NCBI RefSeq assembly: GCF_030388245.1
Contig: NZ_CP098362.1
Span: forward strand, 1 to 64,000
Direction of reading: 5' to 3'
Origin: Paracoccus sp. TOH
GTDB taxonomy: Bacteria > Pseudomonadota > Alphaproteobacteria > Rhodobacterales > Rhodobacteraceae
DNA: 64,000 nucleotides
In this document: positions 42,656 to 50,575 of the stretch, piece after piece
How positions within the stretch are numbered: position 1 is the stretch's first letter
Layout of the letters: each line of letters starts with the position of its first letter
Program-made: the position numbers and the translations under genes
The notes under the pieces: generated by a model
What the model was told of the DNA's origin: nothing
The model's input: only the letters and a program-made list of their open reading frames with translations
Databases searched by the model: none

Positions 42656-44173
42656 TCAGGCGGCTTGGGCCAGGTCCGAGCCCGCGAACCAGTCGGCAAA
42701 GGCGCGGCGCTGGTCCTCGGTCAGGTGCAGGTAATGCTTGGTGCGGCGATAAAGGATGTCCTCGGGCGTTTGCGCCCATTCCCGGGCGACCAGGTAGCGC
42801 ACCTCGGCCTCGTAGAGCGTGCCGCCGAAATGCCGGCCCAGGTCGGAAAGCGACAGCGCCCCCGCGACCACGTCGCGGGTCCGGGTGCCGTAAAGCCGGC
42901 CATAGTGATGCAGCAGCCCGCGCGGCATCCAGGGGTTCAGCTCGCGCAGGAGTTCCGCATAGCTTTCGTAATCCGCGTTGGCCATGTCGCCGCCGGGCAA
43001 GGGCGCGCTTTCGGTCCAGTCCGGGCCCATGGCCGGAAACACCTCGCGCAAGCGATGCATGCCGCGCTCGGCCAGTTCGCGGAAGGTGGTGATCTTGCCG
43101 CCGAACACGTTCAGCAGCGGCGCGCCGCCGGTCTGGTCCAGATCGAAGACATAATCCCGCGTCACCGCCGAGGGGTTGCCCTTGCCGTCGTCGAACAGCG
43201 GCCTGACGCCCGAGAAGCTGTGCAGCACATCGTCGCGCCGCAGCTTCTGCTTGAAATAGCGGTTCACGGCGGCGAGCAGGTATTCGATCTCGGATTCGTC
43301 CGCCGTGACGTCCTCGGCCCGGCCCTCATAGGCGATGTCGGTGGTGCCGATGAGCGCCTTGTCGCCCTCGTAGGGGTTGATGAAGATCACCCGCTTGTCG
43401 TGGTTCTGCACCAGATAGGCATTGGCGCCCGCCCACCATTTCGGCACGATGATATGGCTGCCCTTGACCAGCCGAACGTTGCGGCTGGACTGCGAGCCCG
43501 CCACCCGGCCGATCACGTCCGACACCCACGGCCCGGCGCAGTTCACCACGCAGCGGGCGCGGAAGCGCCGCAGCGCGCCGGTGATCTCGCTGCGGGTCTC
43601 GACGGTCCAGGCGCCGTCCTCGCGCCGGGCCGAAATGCAGGGGCTGCGGGTCAGCACCTCGGCGCCGCGCTCGGCGGCATCGACGGCGTTCAGCACCACG
43701 AGGCGGGCGTCATCGACCCAGCAATCGGAATATTCGAAGCCCTTGACGTATTGGTCCAGCAGCGGCGCGCCTTCGGGGTCGCGGCGCAGGTCCAGCGTGC
43801 GGGTGCCGGGCAGCTTCTGCCGCCCGCCCAGGTGGTCGTAAAGGAACAGCCCCAGCCGCACCAGCCAGGCGGGCCGGTCCTGCGGCGAATGCGGCAGCAC
43901 GAAGCGCATCGGCCAGATGATATGCGGGGCGGCGTTCATCAGCACCTCGCGCTCGATCAGCGCCTCGCGCACCAGGCGGAACTCGTAATATTCCAGATAG
44001 CGCAGCCCGCCATGCACCAGCTTGCCCGAGCGCGACGAGGTGCCCTGCGCCAGATCGTCCTTTTCGCAAAGCACCACCTTCAGGCCCCGGCCGGCGGCGT
44101 CGCGGGCGACGCCGGCGCCGTTGATGCCGCCGCCGATGACGAAAAGGTCGATCATGACTTGGTCTTGGCTCAT
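42656..44173 (-). CDS. eryB: Erythritol-4-phosphate dehydrogenase, GlpD family (EryB)
   Basis: A 505-residue FAD-dependent dehydrogenase. It opens with the FAD loop FVIGGGINGAGVARDAAGRG and has the GlpD signature GTSSRSGKLVHGGLRYLE and the PNW/KGSHI region in mid-protein. In Brucella EryB oxidises L-erythritol-4-phosphate to L-3-tetrulose-4-phosphate, passing electrons to the respiratory chain. The ATG at 44173 has an AAAGGAG site lying inside the last codons of eryA; the stop and start are one base apart. A role as ordinary glycerol-3-phosphate dehydrogenase is less likely because of the operon. Confidence 0.9.
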   Translation of the reverse strand: MSQDQVMIDLFVIGGGINGAGVARDAAGRGLKVVLCEKDDLAQGTSSRSGKLVHGGLRYLEYYEFRLVREALIEREVLMNAAPHIIWPMRFVLPHSPQDRPAWLVRLGLFLYDHLGGRQKLPGTRTLDLRRDPEGAPLLDQYVKGFEYSDCWVDDARLVVLNAVDAAERGAEVLTRSPCISARREDGAWTVETRSEITGALRRFRARCVVNCAGPWVSDVIGRVAGSQSSRNVRLVKGSHIIVPKWWAGANAYLVQNHDKRVIFINPYEGDKALIGTTDIAYEGRAEDVTADESEIEYLLAAVNRYFKQKLRRDDVLHSFSGVRPLFDDGKGNPSAVTRDYVFDLDQTGGAPLLNVFGGKITTFRELAERGMHRLREVFPAMGPDWTESAPLPGGDMANADYESYAELLRELNPWMPRGLLHHYGRLYGTRTRDVVAGALSLSDLGRHFGGTLYEAEVRYLVAREWAQTPEDILYRRTKHYLHLTEDQRRAFADWFAGSDLAQAA

Positions 44174-44174
44174 T

Positions 44175-45737
44175 TCAATCTCCTTTCGGGGCGCGGGCCA
44201 GGGCCAGGGCGTCCCATGCGGGCGGCAGGGCCTGCCGCGCGGCGGAAAATGCCGGGAAGAGCCGCGCATAGGCGGCCACGAGATCGGGGTCGGGCGCCTC
44301 GGCCGCGCCCAGAAGCGGCGTGACCCATTCGGCGATGCAGGATTCCATGTCGGGATAGGCGCCGATGGCGACGGCGGCCATCATCGCGGCGCCGGCGGCG
44401 CCGGCCTCGTCGCGCTCGGACACCCGCACCGGCGCGTCCAGCGCCGCCGACAGGATGCCGCGCAAGCCGCGCGAGCGCGCGGCGCCGCCGGTCAGCCGCA
44501 GCTCGGCCGGCAGCGGGCCCATGGCGGCGTAGCAGTCGCGCATCGCCATGCCCAACCCCTCGGCCACGGCCCGGATCAGGTCGGGATAGCGGTGCCCGGC
44601 CGACAGGCCGACGAAGCCGGCGCGGGCATCGGCGTTGACGAAGGGACCACGCTCGCCCGCCTCGGAGATATAGGGGTGATAGACGATCTGGCCCGGCTTC
44701 GACTGCGCCAGCCAGCCCTCGATATGCGCCACCAGGTCGCGATGCGTGACCGGCTGGCCGACATCCGAGAGGATGCCCGCCGCGACGCCCAGGATCCAGT
44801 CCAGGTTCAGCGTCGCCGCCATATTGGTCTGCACCTGGGTCACGATGCCGGGGATCGGCAGGCAGATGACATAGCCGGTGCCCTGCGCGTTCAGATGCAC
44901 GTCCTGCGCCCGCACCGCCCGCAGATGCACCCCGGTCGAGCCCACGGTCGAGCAGGCGACATCGCCCGCCCCGCCATAGACCCCGGCACCCAGCGCGGTC
45001 ATCACCATATCGACATAGCCAAGGCTGACCGGCGTGCCGGCGCGCAGCCCCGTTGCCCGCGCCGCCTCGGCGGTCAGCGGATGGGTCTGCTCGGCGCCAT
45101 CGACGATCTCGGGCAGCAGGGCGCGGCGATGCTCCAGCCCCAGCGCGGCGATCACCGTGTCGTCATAGCGCCGGTCGCGGAAATTGCCGAAGGTGAAGCT
45201 GGCCTCGGACGGGTCGGTCGCCCGCACCCCGGTCAGGTTCAGGTAAAGCCAGTCCTTGCAATGCAGCGCCACCTCGGCCCGGTCCAGCAGGTCCGGGCAA
45301 TGCGCATCCATATGCGCCATCTGGCTGCCCTGCTGGCAGGTGTTGAGCCCGGTGCCGGTCGCCTCGAACCGGACGCGGTTCGCCGGGCCAGCGGCCAGCC
45401 GCGCCACCGTCGGGGCGGCGCGGGCATCAAGCCACAGCCAGGCGTCGCCCACCGGCCCGTCGCGCCCGACCAGCCAGGTGCCGTCGCCCTGCGCCGTCAC
45501 CGAGACGGCAGCGGTGCGGCCGGCCAGATCCGGCACCTTGTCGCCCAAACCTCGCAGCGCGGCGGCGCAGTCGTCCCAGGTCTGGGCCAGGGATTGCGTG
45601 GCCGAACCGTCGCCGCCGGCCTGATAGCGATTCGGCACCGAGGCCGCGGCCAGTTGTGCGCCGCGCAGGTCGAAGGCCACCGCCTTGATGACCGAGGTGC
45701 CGGCGTCGATGCCGATCAGGATGTCAGCCCCGGCCAT
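44175..45737 (-). CDS. eryA: Erythritol kinase, FGGY family (EryA)
   Basis: A 520-residue FGGY kinase. The N-terminal ATPase motif GIDAGTSVIKAVAFD and the SVTAQGDGTWLV segment contain the usual acidic catalytic region. The second domain has STVGSTG and the LTGGAARSRGLRGILSAAL motif. The opening residues closely follow what I know of Brucella EryA. It makes L-erythritol-4-phosphate from erythritol and ATP. It is the first gene of eryABCD and is divergent from the transporter operon. The ATG at 45737 has an AGGA site about ten bases upstream. Confidence 0.9.
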   Translation of the reverse strand: MAGADILIGIDAGTSVIKAVAFDLRGAQLAAASVPNRYQAGGDGSATQSLAQTWDDCAAALRGLGDKVPDLAGRTAAVSVTAQGDGTWLVGRDGPVGDAWLWLDARAAPTVARLAAGPANRVRFEATGTGLNTCQQGSQMAHMDAHCPDLLDRAEVALHCKDWLYLNLTGVRATDPSEASFTFGNFRDRRYDDTVIAALGLEHRRALLPEIVDGAEQTHPLTAEAARATGLRAGTPVSLGYVDMVMTALGAGVYGGAGDVACSTVGSTGVHLRAVRAQDVHLNAQGTGYVICLPIPGIVTQVQTNMAATLNLDWILGVAAGILSDVGQPVTHRDLVAHIEGWLAQSKPGQIVYHPYISEAGERGPFVNADARAGFVGLSAGHRYPDLIRAVAEGLGMAMRDCYAAMGPLPAELRLTGGAARSRGLRGILSAALDAPVRVSERDEAGAAGAAMMAAVAIGAYPDMESCIAEWVTPLLGAAEAPDPDLVAAYARLFPAFSAARQALPPAWDALALARAPKGD

Positions 45738-46173
45738 GGCATGCCGTCCTGCGGGGGTCGGTGGGATGGTGATGCATGGTTGCCCTCCTCCGCCCAAGCC
45801 ACGGCCCGGGCGGCAAGCCAGCCCGGACGGGCGTGGCGAACTCCTCGGTCATTTTCATACCGCAGATTTTCGAGTTCGGGAATGCATTTTTTTACGGACA
45901 TAGAAAAATATTTCAGTTACTGTTCTGGAGACGGCGGGATTCGGGCGATGCGACCCCAAGCCCCCGAGACGGAGGAAAGCCCCGGCGCTCCAGATGCCCG
46001 GGCGGCATGACCAGCCAAAGGAGGGGCCGGAAAATGCAGGGAATTCTTCACGACAGGCTATGTGCCCAGCCCCATCCGACAGGCTGTCCCGGCCGCGATT
46101 CGACCGGCTGACCCGCGACCAGCCGCCCGGCGCAGGCGCCGGACCCGCAACATTCCATCATCGAGGCTTGAAC
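45738..46173. promoter_or_regulatory. 436-bp divergent control region between eryA and the transporter operon
   Basis: The part from about 45845 to 45930 is clearly AT-rich and probably holds both promoters. It contains ATTTTT at 45886-45891 and AAAAAT at 45904-45909 as an inverted pair with 12 bases between, a candidate EryD operator. The stretch 45738-45840 leading to eryA is GC-rich with no gene I can support. The stretch towards 46173 holds a short leader reading frame, described separately. Confidence 0.5.
46034..46111 (+). CDS. Possible 25-residue leader peptide ahead of the transporter operon
   Basis: A short frame starting at an ATG nine bases after an excellent AAAGGAGG ribosome site (46017-46024). 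It reads MQGILHDRL and continues to a TGA at 46109-46111, 62 bases before the DUF2291 gene. The peptide matches no family I know. Its Cys, His and Pro content is not obviously that of an amino-acid attenuator. It could be a translated leader, or the ribosome site could be fortuitous. Confidence 0.4.
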   Translation: MQGILHDRLCAQPHPTGCPGRDSTG

Positions 46174-46839
46174 ATGGTCCAGAGCACTGCCCCGACCGGC
46201 TCCGCCCCCAAGGCCCCCGCGGCATCGCGGCGCGGGCTCATCCTCAGCATCGCCGCGGCGGCCGTCGTGCTGGCCGGCATCGCGCTTGACACCAAGGTCG
46301 TGCATATCGGCTCGGACGCCGACGTGCGCCAGCAGGCCTTCTCGCCCGACGGCTACGGCCAGACCGAGTTCCCGCGCATCCGCGACGCCGTGACGGCCAA
46401 GGCCGGCGACGCCGCCGAAGTCGCCGCCGCCATCGCCGCCGACAAGGACGCGGCCATCGCGAAATACGGCACCCCGGCCTCGACCGGCGCCATCATGGCG
46501 GTGCGCGTGACCGGCACGGCGGGCGAGCCCAAGGCCGGGATCTATCCGCTGGCGGTCGAGGGTCTGCCCGAAGGCGTCGCCGTCCGCGTCCAGACCGGCC
46601 CGGCGATCAACGGCACCGACCTGCGCGACGCGCCCGGCGACATCGCCTTCGGCAAGTTCAAGAACCAGATCGAGTACCAGAACGCCGGCGCCGGCATCAA
46701 CCGCGCCATGAAGGCCGAGGTGCTGGACAAGATCGACGCCGCGAACCTGACCGGCAAGACCGTCGAGGTCGTGGGCGCCTTCCGCCTGATCAATCCCAAG
46801 AACTGGCTGATCACCCCGGTCGAGGTCAGCGTCAAATGA
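46174..46839 (+). CDS. DUF2291 family membrane-anchored protein of the transporter operon
   Basis: A 221-residue protein. One hydrophobic helix (about residues 27-45) is followed by a periplasmic domain with HIGSDADVRQQAFSPDGYGQTEFPRI and GAIMAVRVTG segments. The family is described as predicted lipoproteins and accompanies sugar ABC transporters of polyol loci in rhizobia. I see no lipobox Cys, so this copy is probably held by the helix. The ATG at 46174 has a GAGG site. The ATPase gene overlaps it by 4 nt. Its role is unknown; a periplasmic accessory of uptake is plausible. Confidence 0.8.
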   Translation: MVQSTAPTGSAPKAPAASRRGLILSIAAAAVVLAGIALDTKVVHIGSDADVRQQAFSPDGYGQTEFPRIRDAVTAKAGDAAEVAAAIAADKDAAIAKYGTPASTGAIMAVRVTGTAGEPKAGIYPLAVEGLPEGVAVRVQTGPAINGTDLRDAPGDIAFGKFKNQIEYQNAGAGINRAMKAEVLDKIDAANLTGKTVEVVGAFRLINPKNWLITPVEVSVK

Positions 46840-48368
46840 GCAAGATCCTCTCCGGCAAGCCCGATACGGCCGAGGTGGTGCTGGCCGCCCGCAACGTCGC
46901 CAAGTCCTATGGCAGCGTCCATGCGCTGAAGGGCGTGAATTTCGACATCCATCGCGGTCAGGTGACGACCTTGTTCGGCGAGAACGGCGCCGGCAAGTCC
47001 ACGCTGATGAAGATCCTGTCGGGCGTCATCCAGCCCACCACCGGCGAGATCATCCTGGACGGCCAGCCCGTGACCTTTGCCAGCGCCAACGAGGCGCGCG
47101 ACCGCGGCATCTCGATCATCCACCAGGAGCTGAGCCTGGCCCCGAACCTGTCGGTGCGCGACAATATCTTCATGGGCCGCGAGATCATGGGCCCGACCGG
47201 CGTCGATTTCGCCGAGGAGGAACGCCAGGTCCGCCGCCTGATGGAAGAGCTGGAGGAGGACATCGACCCGCTGACCCCGGTTGAGGAGCTGCGCCTGGGC
47301 CAGCAGCAGATCGTCGAGATCGCCCGCGCGCTGTCGGTGGACAGCCGCATCCTGATCATGGACGAGCCGACCAGCGCGCTTTCGGCCAGCGAGGTCGAGG
47401 TGCTGTTCAAGGTGATCCGCGACCTGACCGCCAAGGGCGTCAGCATCGTCTATATCTCGCACCACCTGGAGGAGGCGCTGACCATCACCGACCATGCGGT
47501 GGTGCTGCGCGACGGCACCATGACCGCCTATGCGCCGCGCGCCGAGATCGACCTGGAATGGATCGTGCGCAACATGGTCGGCGACAATTACGACCTGGGC
47601 GCGCCGCCCGCGACCCGCATGGGCGAGGTGGCGCTGTCGATCCGCAATCTTTCGGTGCCCGACCCGGCCGGCTTCAACCTGGTGGACAAGCTGTCCCTGG
47701 ACGTCCGCGCGGGCGAGATCGTCTGCATCTACGGCCTCATGGGCGCCGGCCGCACCGAGCTTCTGGAAACCTGCGCCGGCCGGCTGACCGCCTCGGGCGG
47801 CGAGATCGTGCTGGAGGGCCGCGAGATCTCGCACCTGTCGATCGCCGAACGCATCGCGCGCGGCCTCGCGCTGGTGCCCGAGGACCGGCAGCGCGACGGC
47901 CTCGTGCAGACCATGACCGTGGGCGAGAACCTGTCCCTGGCCTCGATCGGCCGCTTCACGCGGGGGCTGTTCACCAGCCGCAGCGCCGAGAAGAAGCTGA
48001 TCCAGGACAGCATCCGCGAAGTCACCGTCAAGACCTCGGGCGGCCATGCCGCCATCGGCTCGCTCTCGGGCGGCAACCAGCAAAAGGTCGTCATCGGCAA
48101 GATGCTGGCGACCCGGCCCAGGGTCATCATGCTGGACGAGCCCTCGCGCGGCATCGACATCGGCGCCAAGGCCGAGGTGTTCCGACTGCTGGCCGAGGGC
48201 GCGAAACAGGGCCTCGCCGTGATCTATTCCACGTCCGAGGTCAGCGAATGCCTGTCCATCGCGCACCGGATCATCGTCATGCACAAGGGCCGCATCTCGG
48301 CCGAGTTCGATTCCACCGTCACCAAGGAAAAGATCATGGCCGCCTCGGGCGAGTCCGTGGCTGCCTGA
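46836..48368 (+). CDS. Sugar ABC transporter ATPase with two ABC domains (RbsA/MglA type; EryE/F/G-like system)
   Basis: A 510-residue protein. The first domain has Walker A GENGAGKST near 49, signature LRLGQQQIVEIARAL and Walker B LIMDEPTSAL. The second domain has a degenerate Walker A (GLMGAGRTE), signature LSGGNQQKV and MLDEPSRGIDIGAK, as is usual for this family. It drives uptake through the permease encoded next. The divergent eryABCD operon points to erythritol or a related polyol as substrate. Confidence 0.92.
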   Translation: MSKILSGKPDTAEVVLAARNVAKSYGSVHALKGVNFDIHRGQVTTLFGENGAGKSTLMKILSGVIQPTTGEIILDGQPVTFASANEARDRGISIIHQELSLAPNLSVRDNIFMGREIMGPTGVDFAEEERQVRRLMEELEEDIDPLTPVEELRLGQQQIVEIARALSVDSRILIMDEPTSALSASEVEVLFKVIRDLTAKGVSIVYISHHLEEALTITDHAVVLRDGTMTAYAPRAEIDLEWIVRNMVGDNYDLGAPPATRMGEVALSIRNLSVPDPAGFNLVDKLSLDVRAGEIVCIYGLMGAGRTELLETCAGRLTASGGEIVLEGREISHLSIAERIARGLALVPEDRQRDGLVQTMTVGENLSLASIGRFTRGLFTSRSAEKKLIQDSIREVTVKTSGGHAAIGSLSGGNQQKVVIGKMLATRPRVIMLDEPSRGIDIGAKAEVFRLLAEGAKQGLAVIYSTSEVSECLSIAHRIIVMHKGRISAEFDSTVTKEKIMAASGESVAA

Positions 48369-48393
48369 CGGATCATGTGAGGGAGGAAAACCC

Positions 48394-49434
48394 ATGTCTG
48401 CCACGACCGCAACCCCGGCTCCGGCCAAGAAGGGCGACTTCAGCCTGGGCCGCATCCTGCTTCAGGGCCGGGCCTTCTTCGCGCTGATCCTCATCATCGC
48501 GGTGTTCTCGTTCCTGTCGCCCAATTATTTCACCCTGTCGAACTTCCTGATCATGTCCAGCCAGGTCGCCATCTACGGCATCCTGTCGGTCGGCATGCTG
48601 CTGGTGATCCTGAACGGCGGCATCGACCTGTCGGTCGGCTCGATCCTGGCGCTGTGCGGCGTGGTCGCCGGCGCGATGATGCAGGGGGTCGAGCTGGACT
48701 GGGCCGGGGTGATCCTTTACCCGCCGGTCTGGGCGGTGGTGGTGCTGACCGTCACCGTGGGCGCGGCGGTGGGGGCGCTGAACGGGGTGCTGATCTCGAT
48801 CTTCAAGGTGCCGCCCTTCGTCGCCACGCTGGGGGTGATGTATGTCGCGCGCGGCGTCGCCCTGCTGATGACCAACGGGCTGACCTACAACAACCTGCGC
48901 GGCAATCCGGACCTCGGCAATACCGGCTTCAGCTGGCTGGGCTTCAACCGCATCGCCGGCATCCCGATCTCGGTCATCGTGCTGGCGACCGTCGCCGTGC
49001 TGGCGGGGCTGATGCTGTCGCGCTCGGCCTTCGGGCGCTGGCTCTATGCCTCGGGCGGCAACGAGCGCGCGGCCGAACTGTCGGGCGTGCCGACCCGGCG
49101 CGTCAAGATCGCCGTCTACACCATCTCGGGCGCCCTGGCGGCGATTGCCGGGCTGGTGCTCAGCTCGCAGCTGACCTCGGCCGGGCCGACCGCCGGCACC
49201 ACCTATGAGCTGACCGCCATCGCGGCGGTGGTGATCGGCGGCGCTGCCCTGACCGGCGGGCGCGGCACGGTGCGCGGCACCATGCTGGGCGCCTTCGTCA
49301 TCGGCTTCCTGTCGGCGGGCCTCGTCATCATCGGCGTCAGCTCCTACTGGCAGACCGTGTTCACCGGCGCGGTGATCGTGCTCGCCGTGCTGATGAACTC
49401 GATCCAATACGGGCGCGGCACCCGCAAGGGCTGA
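48394..49434 (+). CDS. Sugar ABC transporter permease (RbsC type)
   Basis: A 346-residue permease with about ten helices. It has the RbsC-type motifs LNGGIDLSVGSILALCGVV and VAAVVIGGAALTGGRGTVRG near the C-terminus, which forms the ATPase contact region. It starts 25 bases after the ATPase gene with a GAGGGAGGA ribosome site. It forms the inner-membrane channel for the polyol. Confidence 0.92.
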   Translation: MSATTATPAPAKKGDFSLGRILLQGRAFFALILIIAVFSFLSPNYFTLSNFLIMSSQVAIYGILSVGMLLVILNGGIDLSVGSILALCGVVAGAMMQGVELDWAGVILYPPVWAVVVLTVTVGAAVGALNGVLISIFKVPPFVATLGVMYVARGVALLMTNGLTYNNLRGNPDLGNTGFSWLGFNRIAGIPISVIVLATVAVLAGLMLSRSAFGRWLYASGGNERAAELSGVPTRRVKIAVYTISGALAAIAGLVLSSQLTSAGPTAGTTYELTAIAAVVIGGAALTGGRGTVRGTMLGAFVIGFLSAGLVIIGVSSYWQTVFTGAVIVLAVLMNSIQYGRGTRKG

Positions 49435-49521
49435 CCCCGCCGGACCTTCCCGCCGGGCGGAACACCCGCCCGGCGAAAGCCTGCCGCAGGGCAGTGAACC
49501 AACCCCAAGGGAGTGAGACCC

Positions 49522-50469
49522 ATGTTCAAAATGACCCGCCGCGCGCTGCTTGCCGCCGCTGCCTCGATTCCGCTGATGGCGGCTGCGGCATCGGCCGAGG
49601 GGCTGATCACCATCATCGTCAACGACCCCGCGAACCCCTATTGGTTCACCGAGGGCGAGGTCGCCAAGAAAACCGCCGAGGAGCTGGGCTATACCGCCAA
49701 CGTGGCCGCGCATCGCGGCGACACCAACACCGAAAGCACGCTGATCGACACCGCGATCACCAACAAGTCGGTGGCGATCATCCTGGACCCGGCCAATGCC
49801 GACGGCTCGGTCGGTGCGGTGCAGAAGGCCGTGGCCGCGAACATCCCGGTGATCCTGGTCAATGCCGAGATCAACCAGGAAGGGCTGGCCAAGGCGCAGC
49901 TCGTCTCGAACAACGCGCAGGGCGCGGCTCTGGGCGCCCAGGCCTGGGTCGAGACCGTGGGCGACAAGGGCAAATATGTGGAACTGTTCGGCGCGCCCTC
50001 GGACAACAACGCCCAGACCCGCTCGAACGGCTTCGAGACCGTACTGAGCCAGTATCCCGACCTGCAGAAGGTGGGCCAGGAGGTCGCGAACTGGGACCGC
50101 ACCCAAGGCTATCAGAAAATGCAGTCGCTGTTGCAGGCGAATCCGGACATCAACGGCGTGATCTCGGGCAATGACGAGATGGCGCTGGGGGCCATCGCCG
50201 CGCTGAAGGAAGCCGGCAAGCTGGACGCGGTGAAGGTCGGCGGTTTCGACGGCTCGCCCGACGCGGTCGAGGCGGTCAAGGCCGGCGAGCTGCAATACAC
50301 CGTGCTGCAGCCGGTGGCGATCTTCTCGGCCGAGGCGGTCAAGCAGGCCGATGCCGTCATCAAGACCGGCAAGACCGGGGTGGATACCGAAAAGCAGCTC
50401 TTCGACTGCTTCCTGATCACCAAGGACAACGCGGACAAATACACCGCCCCCTTCGTACTGGAACAATAA
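49522..50469 (+). CDS. Periplasmic sugar-binding protein (RbsB/peripla_BP_4 type)
   Basis: A 315-residue binding protein. A Sec signal peptide (MTRRALLAAAASIPLMAAAASA) ends near residue 26. The mature domain begins LITIIVNDPANPYWFTEGEV and has GDTNTESTLID, ILDPANADGSVGAV and ISGNDEMALGA in the ribose-binding pattern. I start at the ATG at 49522, eight bases after AAGGGAG; a GTG at 49513 overlaps that ribosome site. It captures the polyol for the permease. A GC-rich hairpin follows the gene. Confidence 0.92.
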   Translation: MFKMTRRALLAAAASIPLMAAAASAEGLITIIVNDPANPYWFTEGEVAKKTAEELGYTANVAAHRGDTNTESTLIDTAITNKSVAIILDPANADGSVGAVQKAVAANIPVILVNAEINQEGLAKAQLVSNNAQGAALGAQAWVETVGDKGKYVELFGAPSDNNAQTRSNGFETVLSQYPDLQKVGQEVANWDRTQGYQKMQSLLQANPDINGVISGNDEMALGAIAALKEAGKLDAVKVGGFDGSPDAVEAVKAGELQYTVLQPVAIFSAEAVKQADAVIKTGKTGVDTEKQLFDCFLITKDNADKYTAPFVLEQ

Positions 50470-50477
50470 GAACAGCG

Positions 50478-50503
50478 GGCGCGCGGCCCTGCCGCCGCGC
50501 GCC
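50478..50503 (+). terminator. Hairpin after the binding-protein gene
   Basis: A perfect 9-bp stem GGCGCGCGG/CCGCGCGCC with an 8-base loop, eight bases after the stop. There is no T-run. Such hairpins after binding-protein genes often stabilise the upstream mRNA and reduce expression of the next genes, here the second kinase and dehydrogenase. Confidence 0.6.
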
Positions 50504-50575
50504 TCCGTCCGCCTTCTGCCCCTGCCGGCCCGGCCGCGACAGCGCCGGGCGCGATCACATCATCCGGGACCGCCC

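Noticed and set aside
48373..50466. 697-codon minus-strand frame opposite the permease and binding-protein genes
   Set aside because: Composition dominated by Arg, Gly, His and Gln; the plus-strand genes have clear motifs, signal peptide and ribosome sites.
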